This document shows, in pieces, positions 30,501 through 38,500 of a stretch of 64,000 bases of DNA; within the stretch, counting starts at the first letter, position 1; every line of letters begins with the position of its first letter. The stretch covers positions 154,542 through 218,541 of the forward strand of contig NZ_MSMP01000006.1 in assembly GCF_001936575.1 (NCBI RefSeq), given 5' to 3'. Source of the stretch: Tenacibaculum agarivorans (GTDB taxonomy: Bacteria > Bacteroidota > Bacteroidia > Flavobacteriales > Flavobacteriaceae). Under the pieces are notes generated by a model. It did not search any database and had not been told where the DNA came from. It saw nothing but the letters and a program-made list of their open reading frames with translations. Position numbers and translations under genes: made by a program.

Positions 30501-32524
30501 ACGCTACGACCAATTTCACTGCAGTAGATGCGCATACTAGTTTTAGAGAGATCAGTTGTTGTGATCCTATACCAACGACTATTAGTTGCCCAGCTGATAT
30601 TACAGCAGAATGCCCACAAGCGGTTACGTTTGCAACTCCAACCTTTACTATCGAATGTGAAGTAGCAGAAGGCGCACCCGCTGCTATCGATGGTTTTACT
30701 ATTTTGGGAACCTTTGGCAATAGCACCTACTTCATCTCAGATGCTACCGATACTGCAGAAAATCACTTTGATTTTGCCAATACCAACAATTATAAGATTG
30801 TAACCATTAGCTCGGCAGAAGAGAATAGTTATATACGAAACAAAGCAGACAGTCTTGGGATTGGAAATCTTCTTATTGGATACAATGATCTAACCATTGA
30901 AGACACCTTTGAATGGCAAAGCGGCGAACCCTTTACCTATGATAATTGGAGATCAAATGAACCTAGTGATAGTGGTGATGGAGAAGATTATACCTGGCTG
31001 ATAGGAGGTGGTCGCTGGAATGATACAAGCGCTACTTCCACTTCACATGTACTGCTTGAGTTTGTAGATTACGGTAATGGCCCAGTTCAGGTTAGTGGAC
31101 TACCTTCAGGGTCATTTTTCCCAATCGGTGTAACCACAAATACTTTTATCATTGCAGATATTTATGGTACCGTAGCTAGCTGCTCTTTTGATATAACCAT
31201 TACGGATACACAGGCGCCATCGATTGTGTGTTCAGATATTATCGTAGCTAATGATCCTGGAACGTGTGGAGCCAACATTACAATCCCGCCACCTTCAGTT
31301 ACTGATACCTGCGGAAATAATATTATTGTCACTACCGGAATAGTTCCTTATAAATTCCGAGAAGGGGGACATATCGACACACCTTCAATCATCAAAGATG
31401 TAACAAATACACAAGAGCCTAGTATTTCTTTAGAAATCACATTTCAAGGTGATCATAGGTTTGGATATCAGAGATTTAAATTATCAGGACCCGATGGCTC
31501 ATTAGTGTTAGGAAGTACTGGAAATTGTGAGTTAACCACAAGAACTATAGATATCGATCAAGCAAGATGGAACGGATGGATAAATACCTTTGGTACTGAT
31601 CTTACCTTTACACTAGAAGGAGATGAAGACATTAGAGAAACTGCTTGCGGTTTACCTGCAAATAACTATTATGAAATTAAAGTGTTGAGTTCAGGAGATT
31701 TAGAACTAACTAATGACTATGATGGGCGCTTAGATATCTCTGGATTTTACCCAATAGGAACTACCGTAGTTACCTGGACAGTGACAGATCAGGGAGGAAA
31801 TATTGCTACTTGTACACAAAATATTACGGTGAATGACACCGATAATTCCTGTACTACAGAAATTGCATTAGCGGCAAAAGTCCTTTTACAAGGCGCAGCT
31901 ATAAACCCAAACACAGGAGAAGAAAGTTTAATGCGTGATGATTTACGTGCAGCTAGTTTATTACCAACCACAAGTCCGTATGCTGATGGATTAACCTGTG
32001 ATGCTGCAGTCTTTGATGTTGCAGGAAGTAATGCAATAGTCGATTGGATTTTGGTAGAACTCAGAGATGCTACAGATAGTTCGATAGTGAGTTATTCACG
32101 TTCGGCACTAATACAACGCGATGGTGATGTGGTGGATGTAGATGGTACGTCTGTACTTAATTTTTCAACAGTAGAAAACACCTATTACATTACAGTAAAA
32201 CACCGTAATCATCTAGGTATACGTTCAGCAAATACCATCACTTTTTCTACAGTTGAAAATAATAGTATCGATTTCACCAATGACACCTCATTAATTGAAG
32301 GAGGCTCTAATGCAGTAATAGATTTAGGAAGCAGCAGGTATGCTATGTTTGCGGGAGATGAAGATGCCAATAGCCAGATCCAAAATACCGATATCAATAC
32401 AGTAATTACTGTATTAGGAGCATCTGGTTACAGTGATGCAGATATGGATATGAATGGCCAAATCCAAAATACGGATATCAATAATATAATGAATCCAAAT
32501 GTTGGAAAAGGAGAACAATTTTAA
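24557..32524 (+). CDS. Giant secreted metzincin-like protease with IPT, Ig, six LRR blocks, lectin/HYR and dockerin-like tail
   Basis: 2655 residues, the longest here. Order: signal peptide (MTRKLLKLFLFSILCSATSFG); N-terminal domain (about 22-190); IPT/TIG domain (about 194-285); metzincin-type zinc protease domain (about 300-490); Ig-like domain (about 495-592). The protease has H429-E-L-G-H433...H439 and a Met-turn V-M447-H-Y, but Gln replaces the usual Gly three residues after H433. Six LRR blocks start near 593, 824, 1138, 1320, 1529 and 1797. An HYR domain holding a C-type-lectin-like insert follows (about 2000-2210; EPS and WND motifs). A second HYR carries a jelly-roll-like insert (about 2215-2430). 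The family module and two loops end the protein (first loop has S in place of G). Predicted exported, multivalent glycan/protein-binding protease. First gene of a four-LRR operon. Confidence 0.88.
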   Translation: MTRKLLKLFLFSILCSATSFGQSCGVLMKPLSIQERVDNATKVIEGEIISSKSYWDLQRHDIYTVHEVKVYKKIKGDASKITRIVTTGGQVDDEIEVSSSAAKLDVGTTGVFFLKSFNKTITGFSSLYSLVGAAQGAVCYDKLNTDEAADVFNKYQSIQKELLPAIEKGAATKFQTIQLRPISMNRIAVNSTTPSISSFSPETVSAGTKTKLTITGSNFGTTKGTVSFPNSNTGGASYVAANSNSEIISWSDTQIEVEVPTLAGTGRVRVTPVGNQPVNSSSDLTITFNHAGIVTDSAALPSILQDDDGNGGYTFQYHTDFNTSPAKAYLEQAFEIWNCESDINFKFGDTTTVDVTADDGINIIRFDNGNELGLGVLGNVKTRFLGSCANTNRLIVRELDITFDDSVNWYYGDGNPGSNQHDFKSVALHELGHAHQLGHIINPGAVMHYTISRGQNTYGLSQGDIDGAAHTMGLFRQTVGCGVAPMTEKYICCDDIVILTETFPRNGNAAENGNTSFEITAQDYETIQWQVSTDNGSTWIDLTNNTNYSGITGLSLNINNIPASFDGNKYRAVLNNLCDTPITSSEVTLNVIQYTDILDDNFEAQLGALGYDDIPGDNKVPTNNINTITSLNVDSSGIGNMAGIEAFTALEELYAFGNPFTAINLQNNLALKILDLAETSLESIDISANTALVQLILEDITTLNPATVDISNNNLLEEVDLARMNISNVIIGNNDNLKRLYLNGNLLTSLDVSDLNALETLRLHSNNLSSLNVKNGNNNNVLTVFSAQNNPNLNCILVDNEVYSTNIWTQIDAQTVFSDTSCGYTAIPDTAFEAALGTLGYDDMPNDGQVPTWLIDGVTTLDVESSGISDLKGIEGFAALVNLNCSGNTIEELNMQGNLLLEELNCNNNVITDLNVQSNQALRILSCENNSFSSLNVLNNENLEVLDIESNNGSIQSVDVSGNPLLRSLVVKFIPGFNQLDVSNNPDLEILLCNNTSIPSLDLSNNNKLTNVQAHNNNSLTSIDVTGAVDLEQLLVRNTQVSSLNVSDCAALTEIDARDIRITALNLGANGLLETVNVSHNDDLTSLHVRNGNNEAITSFNATNVPNLSCIGVDDVAYSTANWTNIDTGITFDDFCEYTAIPDINFEAQLGGLGLDDIPNDGQVPTVLIANRETLFLINKNINDLTGIEDFTALETLRAERNNLQVLDVSHNHSLKTLNVSRNDLETLVLGDIALEILLAFENQLTELDFTQNTALRTVSVRDNQLTNFNIKNGNNTNITAFFATGNANLTCITVDDAAYSTTNWTNIDAQTSFREGPCYTQIPDAAFEARLNSLDYDDIAGDGQVPTALIEVVTNLDLEGASISNLSGLEDFTALTSLNVSNSDFALTTLDVSHNTNLVTLIADESNFDTLILGTNTNYETILINGNQLEEFEFLNLTNLKTFNIGGNPITELDVSTFSALETFICNHTDLFSLNIKNNNNEAIIDFQATNNSNLTCIRVDDVAYSTVYWDDIDAQTEFTEGNYCRYTQIPDTAFESTLENLGYDDISGDGQVPTVLIETVTTLNLDNRNISNLSGINDFTALQVFRARSNPFTDIDISDNENLTDIDLFEVNIDSLNVDNLMHLKSLALSNNSMRTINLSENTLLETLLIQSCTQFEAINLSQNTELKSLSIWGNALERIDLQGNTKLTSVVVAQNQITSIDFSTNTLLEEVYVQENPIQLLNVGMLPNLIALNAKDCNLISLNIKNNNNENIASFDTTGNPNLTCIAVDDAAYSTATWANVDAQTTFTDNYCRYTAIPDSNFELELETLGYDDISGDGQVPTALIENVTILNLVVYPISNLAGIEGFAALENLRLTEQTIDTVNLTANTQLKSIFISDSSIGTIDISNNPLIEEINATNNGINAIVLPADLSNLTEVSLTFNNLESLDLSAATALDDLFVNDNNLNYLNIKNGNNQNMGGYNTQNNPNLTCVLVDDAVYATTNFTAVDAHTSFREISCCDPIPTTISCPADITAECPQAVTFATPTFTIECEVAEGAPAAIDGFTILGTFGNSTYFISDATDTAENHFDFANTNNYKIVTISSAEENSYIRNKADSLGIGNLLIGYNDLTIEDTFEWQSGEPFTYDNWRSNEPSDSGDGEDYTWLIGGGRWNDTSATSTSHVLLEFVDYGNGPVQVSGLPSGSFFPIGVTTNTFIIADIYGTVASCSFDITITDTQAPSIVCSDIIVANDPGTCGANITIPPPSVTDTCGNNIIVTTGIVPYKFREGGHIDTPSIIKDVTNTQEPSISLEITFQGDHRFGYQRFKLSGPDGSLVLGSTGNCELTTRTIDIDQARWNGWINTFGTDLTFTLEGDEDIRETACGLPANNYYEIKVLSSGDLELTNDYDGRLDISGFYPIGTTVVTWTVTDQGGNIATCTQNITVNDTDNSCTTEIALAAKVLLQGAAINPNTGEESLMRDDLRAASLLPTTSPYADGLTCDAAVFDVAGSNAIVDWILVELRDATDSSIVSYSRSALIQRDGDVVDVDGTSVLNFSTVENTYYITVKHRNHLGIRSANTITFSTVENNSIDFTNDTSLIEGGSNAVIDLGSSRYAMFAGDEDANSQIQNTDINTVITVLGASGYSDADMDMNGQIQNTDINNIMNPNVGKGEQF
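28080..28460 (+). repeat. High-identity LRR block tract shared with 36330-36690
   Basis: Within two otherwise different genes, long runs of the third block here and the second block of the gene at 35593 match at DNA level. Examples are AATTGAAGATTTTACAGCAT, CATAATCATTCATTAA and GGAATGATTTAGAAACCTTA. Identity drops outside the tract, as expected for gene conversion or recent duplication of part of a block. Confidence 0.6.
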
Positions 32525-32542
32525 TCCCCAAAACAAAACACG

Positions 32543-35500
32543 ATGAAAAAGTTTTATATACTAATATTACAATGCATTTTAGGGATGGCTATTAGCCATG
32601 CCCAATATACTTCTATTCCTGACCAAGCTTTTGAAACCGCTTTAGAAAACTTGGGTTATGATGATATTTCTGGTGACGGTCAAGTGCCTACGGCATTGAT
32701 TGAGCATATAACAGAATTAAATATTGAAAATACAGGGATAGCAAACCTTACAGGTGTTCAAGATTTTGCCGCATTAACCAATTTAAACTGCTCTAGAAAC
32801 AGTATTCAAAGACTAGAATTACAAGGCAATCCATTATTAGAAGTTTTAAATTTTAACAGAAATGTAATAGACAGCCTTAATATTAATAACAATGCTGCAT
32901 TAAGAGTTTTAAGTGGTGAAAGAAATAAATTAAAACACCTTATTGTATCTAATAATCCAGCTTTAGAAGTTATAGATGTAGAACTAAACCAATTAACAGA
33001 TATTAACTTGAGCAATAATGAAATGCTGAAAAGTTTAGTCGTTAAAAAGAATTTTGGGTTTAATGCATTAGATCTTTCAAATAACCCTGCTTTAGAAATT
33101 TTATTATGTAACGCCACTGCAATTCCAGCCATAGATCTCTCTAATAAATTAGAGTTAACTAATGTACAAGCATTTGAATGTAATAATTTAGAAACGTTAA
33201 ATCTAGCCAATAACTCGAAACTTATAGAGCTAAGAATACATGATACAGCTGTCACTACTGTAGATATATCCGATTGTGTAGTATTAAAGGATTTAAATGT
33301 GCAAAATGCTAATATTCGTTCCTTAAATGCTAGTGCTAACCCCTTATTAGAGACAGTAAATATTGCAGATAATGAGATGTTATCATTTAACATACAAAAT
33401 AACAATAATAATATCATTACAAGTTTTAATGCAACAGGTAATCCAAACCTTCAGTGTATTGTTGTAGACGATGTCGATTACAGCACAACTAGCTGGACGG
33501 CTATAGATGCAGCTTCTAGCTTTACATTGAACTATTGTCGTTACACAGCAATTCCAGACCCTGCATTTGAAACCGCTTTAGAAAACTTAGGCTACGATGA
33601 TATTTCTGGGGATGGGCAAGTGCCAACCGCTATCGTTGAAAATATAATTAATTTAAATGTCCAAGATCAATTCCCTCGTATAGAATACTTAACAGGAATT
33701 GAAGATTTTAGAGAACTTAAAGTATTGGATGTTATTGCTAATAATATCTCTAATTTAAACCTGTCAGCCAATAGCAATTTAGTATCATTATACTGTAATT
33801 CAAATGGTATGGAGACATTGAATATTATAGGTTTAACGCAATTAGAAGAATTAATTTGTGATAATAATTCTGCTTTAACGGGGCTAGACTTTACTACCAA
33901 TGGTAATCTAAAAAAAATAGATTGTAGTGATACAAGAGTAACAAGCTTAGATTTAAGTCAACTTCCTTTATTGACAGACTTAGATTGTCACATGAACCCA
34001 TTTTTAACCTCATTAAATGTTAAAAATGGAAATAATGAAAATGTTACTAATTTCAAGACATCTGGTACAAACAATTTAAATTGTATTGTAGTAGACGATG
34101 TCGCCTACAGTACTGCCAATTGGACTAATATTGATGCAGGAACCAGTTTTAGTGATACCTATTGCCGTTATACAGAAATACCAGACGCTAATTTTGAAGC
34201 CCGTTTAGAGGCTTTAGGGTTTGATGATATTTCTAATGATGGGCAAGTACCAACAGCTTTAATAGAAAATATCACCTCTTTAGATGTTCAAAGTCAATCC
34301 ATTTCAAGTTTATCAGGAATCGAAGATTTTACAGCGTTGGAGTCGTTAAGATGTACTAATAATTTACTAACTGAGTTAAATGTATCGGCATTAGAAGAAC
34401 TCGTGTTTTTATGGTGTAATCAAAACGACTTAGATAGTTTGAATCTTTCAGACAACACAAAAATTCGTTTTATAAATGCTAGCCAGAATGTCATTGAATC
34501 GTTTAATGGGAATGGTTTAGACCAAGTGCATACCTTAGAACTATGGTCTAATCAACTTACTGAGGTTAACCTAGTAGGTATGGATGCGTTAAGAGTACTT
34601 AGTTTAGCTAATAATATTCTTGATGATTTAGAGGTGTCTGATAATACTTTATTAGAAGAATTTGGTATTAAAAATAATAATATTTCCTTTTTAGACTTGT
34701 CTAATAATTCAGCACTAAAAACTGTTGATGTAAGAGATAATGACTTAAACGATTTAAATATTAAAAACGAAAACAATGCCAATATCACAAGCTTTGATGC
34801 AAGAGGCAATTCCAAGCTTAACTGTATTTTAGTATATGATGTAGCCTACAGTACTGCCAGCTGGACTAGTATAGACCCACAAACCAGTTTTAATGAAGTA
34901 AGCTGTACAACCGATTTTTCATTAGCATTAAAAGTCTTTTTACAAGGTGCATCTTTAAACCCAAATGTTGGTGAAGAAACCTTAATGCGTGATGATCTTC
35001 GTGTAGAAGGTTTAATCCCGACCACAAGTCCATATACAGATGGGCTAACTTGTGATGCTTCAGTATTTAGTGTTACTGGAGACAATGCCATTATCGATTG
35101 GGTTTGGATAGAATTGAGAGATGCTACAGATAACACAGTGGTAAGCTACTCGAAATCAGCTTTATTACAACGCGATGGAGATGTGGTGGATGTTGATGGT
35201 GTATCTGTACTTAATTTCTCAGTAGCAGAAGATACTTATTATATTACAATAAAACACCGTAATCATCTAGCTATACGTTCTGCTAATGTAATCACTTTTT
35301 CTACAGTTGAAAATAATAGTATCGATTTCACCAATAATACTTCTTTAATTAAAGGAGGCTCTAATGCAGTAGTAGATTTAGGAAACAGCAAGTATGCGCT
35401 ATTCGCAGGAGATGAAGATGCCAATGGTCAAATACAAAATACAGATATCAACTCAGTAATTACAATAATAGGGGGATCTGGTTACAGTGATGCAGATATG

Positions 35501-35578
35501 GATATGAATGGTCAAGTACAAAATACCGACATCAACAACCTTATGAATCCTAACGTGGGAAAAGGAGAACAACTTTAA
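32543..35578 (+). CDS. Secreted three-block LRR protein with dockerin-like tail
   Basis: 1011 residues: signal peptide MKKFYILILQCILGMAISHAQ, nearly identical to the next two genes; LRR blocks from about 21, 334 and 543; C-terminal module from about 788 (VFLQGASLNPNVGEETLMRD, PTTSPYTDG, VDGVSVLNFS, KHRNHLAI). Calcium loops are DEDANGQIQNTD and DMDMNGQVQNTD, and the tail is GKGEQL. Block 1 is homologous to block 2 of the preceding gene (shared GNPLL, SLVVK, NPxLEILLCN, LTNVQA), and block 2 to the third block of the gene at 48474 (IEDFxxL, QLEEL, NLKK). It starts 18 bases after its upstream neighbour and 14 bases precede the next gene, so it is cotranscribed. Ligand unknown. Confidence 0.88.
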   Translation: MKKFYILILQCILGMAISHAQYTSIPDQAFETALENLGYDDISGDGQVPTALIEHITELNIENTGIANLTGVQDFAALTNLNCSRNSIQRLELQGNPLLEVLNFNRNVIDSLNINNNAALRVLSGERNKLKHLIVSNNPALEVIDVELNQLTDINLSNNEMLKSLVVKKNFGFNALDLSNNPALEILLCNATAIPAIDLSNKLELTNVQAFECNNLETLNLANNSKLIELRIHDTAVTTVDISDCVVLKDLNVQNANIRSLNASANPLLETVNIADNEMLSFNIQNNNNNIITSFNATGNPNLQCIVVDDVDYSTTSWTAIDAASSFTLNYCRYTAIPDPAFETALENLGYDDISGDGQVPTAIVENIINLNVQDQFPRIEYLTGIEDFRELKVLDVIANNISNLNLSANSNLVSLYCNSNGMETLNIIGLTQLEELICDNNSALTGLDFTTNGNLKKIDCSDTRVTSLDLSQLPLLTDLDCHMNPFLTSLNVKNGNNENVTNFKTSGTNNLNCIVVDDVAYSTANWTNIDAGTSFSDTYCRYTEIPDANFEARLEALGFDDISNDGQVPTALIENITSLDVQSQSISSLSGIEDFTALESLRCTNNLLTELNVSALEELVFLWCNQNDLDSLNLSDNTKIRFINASQNVIESFNGNGLDQVHTLELWSNQLTEVNLVGMDALRVLSLANNILDDLEVSDNTLLEEFGIKNNNISFLDLSNNSALKTVDVRDNDLNDLNIKNENNANITSFDARGNSKLNCILVYDVAYSTASWTSIDPQTSFNEVSCTTDFSLALKVFLQGASLNPNVGEETLMRDDLRVEGLIPTTSPYTDGLTCDASVFSVTGDNAIIDWVWIELRDATDNTVVSYSKSALLQRDGDVVDVDGVSVLNFSVAEDTYYITIKHRNHLAIRSANVITFSTVENNSIDFTNNTSLIKGGSNAVVDLGNSKYALFAGDEDANGQIQNTDINSVITIIGGSGYSDADMDMNGQVQNTDINNLMNPNVGKGEQL

Positions 35579-35592
35579 TTCACTAAAACACG

Positions 35593-38500
35593 ATGAAAAA
35601 GTTTTATATACTAGTATTACAATGCTTTGTAGGTATTGCTATTAGCCATGCCCAATATACTTCTATTCTTGACCCCGCTTTTGAGGCTACTTTAGGTTTC
35701 TTAGGTTATGATGACATATCAGGAGATGGACAAGTTCCTACTGCGAATATTATAAATGTAACAGAACTAGTTCTTAACAATACAGCCATTTCATCTTTAG
35801 CAGGGATAGAAGATTTTACAGGCCTTATCTCGTTAGAGGTGAGTGATAACAATATTAGTTCAATAGATGTTTCTAAGCATACTCTTTTAGAAAATCTAAA
35901 GATTGACAACTGTAACTCCTTAAAAATTATTGTTCTTGGTGAGAATAATAAACTTATCGACCTGAGCATTACTGGTACATTGATAGAATATTTAGACTTA
36001 TCTTCATTTGAAGATTTAACAGAGATCAATGTAAGTAATAACAATTTATCTTACCTTAATGTACAAACAGGAACAAGTGAGTTTATCAATAATTTTGATG
36101 CAAAAAACAACGCGAATCTGAGCTGTATTTTGGTTGATGATGCAACTTACAGTACTAATCGTTGGACTGATGATATTGATGCCACATCAAGTTTTTCTGA
36201 TACCTACTGCAGATACACAGCCATACCTGATGCCAATTTTGAAGCGGAGTTAAGTGACTTTGACGATATCCCAAATGACGGTCAAGTGCCTACGGCACTT
36301 ATTGTCGATGTAACGGGCTTAACTATTAATAATAAAAATATTAATGATCTTACAGGAATTGAAGATTTTACAGCATTACAAACGCTTATAGCAGACCGTA
36401 ATAATCTAAAAGCCTTAGATGTGAGTCATAATCATTCATTAAGAACGCTTAGAGTTTTTAGGAATGATTTAGAAACCTTAGTATTAGGTGACATTGGATT
36501 AGAAATCTTACTTGCATTTGAGAACCAATTAACCGAATTAGATTTTAGTCAAAATACGGCACTTCGCGTTGTCAACATTAGGGATAACCAGCTATCCAAT
36601 TTAAATATCAAAAATGGAAACAATACTGAGGTTACAGGCTTTTTTACTACAGGAAATGCAGGGTTAACTTGTATTACCGTAGATGATGCTGCATATGCAC
36701 AAGCTAATTTTACTAGTGTAGACCCTCAAGTTACATTTAATGATGTTAACTGTGTAGAATATACTAGTATTCCAGATGCTAATTTTGAGGCTGCTTTAGG
36801 TAACCTAGGTTATGATGATATTACTGGCGATGGACAAGTGCCTACAGCTTTGATAGAAGTGGTAACCGAACTAGAAATAGGTTCACAAGGAATTTCAGAC
36901 CTCACAGGAATTGAAGGTTTTAAAGCTCTCTACGATCTCCGTGCAGAAAATAACAACTTAACCCATTTGGATTTTAGTAATAATCCATTATTAGAGGAAT
37001 TATATCTAAGAAACAATCCAATAGCTACTTTAGATATTACAGGTAACCCTCTATTAAAATCATTACTAATAAATACAGGAACGCTTAGTAGTATAGATGT
37101 GAGCAACAATAGTAATCTTCGCTACTTTGAAATTGAAAATACCAATATAGAACTTGTCAACTTAAGCAATAGCCCTGATTTGCAAGTGGTGTATGTAGCT
37201 AATAATAACCTATCATCGTTAAATATCAAAAATGGGTTTAATAGCAATATTGAACAATCTTTTTTTAGAACTACAGGAAATCCTAATTTAACTTGTATTG
37301 CCGTCGATGATACTGCTTACAGTACAGCTCATTGGGCTAATATTGATGCGCAAACTACGTTTACAGATGAATATTGTCGTTACACCCAAATACCAGATGC
37401 TGCATTTGAAACGGCTTTAGAAAATCTTGGACTCGACGATATTTCTGGCGATGGGCAAGTACCTACAACTTTAATCGAAACCGTGACTTCCTTGGATGCT
37501 TCAGCTCGAGGGATTTCTAACCTTACTGGAATAGAAGCGTTCGCTGCATTACAAGTTTTAGATGTAAATGATAATAGAATTGATGCCTTAGACCTTAGCG
37601 GCAATGTACAGCTTACACATTTAAATGCAAGTGTCAATGCCCTAGATAATCTCAATATCCAAGGTTGTAAACAGTTGATAGAACTTAATGCAAGTACAAA
37701 TAACTTAACAGAGTTATATCTAGATACCAATACCAGTCTTCAAGTTTTAGAAATAAGCAACAATCCTATTGTAGAATTAAATCTTTCTTTCACAACAGAT
37801 CTTATTACACTAAATATGAAGGACTGTCACGACATTTTAGAGTTAAACCTTTCTGCTAACAAAGCATTACAAAATGTAAATATAGAAAATGCTACATCCT
37901 TACAAGCCTTAAGTATTAAAAACGGTACCAATGAAATTATCCAGAATTTCAGTACTATAGGTAGTGCAAATCTATTCTGCGTAGCAGTAGATGATGTAGG
38001 TTACAGTATGCCAAAGTGGACTAATATTGATGTACTAACTGAATTTACAAGTGGTTATTGTCGTTATACCGAAATACCAGATGCTGCTTTTGAAGCCGCT
38101 TTAGGAAATCTTGGTTATGATGATGTTCCTGGTACAAAACAAGTTCCTACGGCTTTGATTGAGAATATAACTATGCTGAACATAGATAGCAAAAATATTG
38201 CTGACCTAACAGGAATTGAAGATTTTATAGCCTTACAAGAACTTTCTGCCAGATCTAATCCCTTTACCGAAATAGCGCTATCAAATAATGCAAACATTAC
38301 CAGTCTCGATTTATTCGATGTTAATTTGAAATCTCTAGATGTAAAAGCATTAATACATCTTCAAAATTTATCGTTAAGTAATAATTCAATAAGTACCATT
38401 GACCTATCAGAAAATAAACTATTAGAACATGTAGCCATTCAAAACTGTGTATTATTTAATGAGATTGATCTTTTTCACAACGAAGCTTTACAAGAATTAA

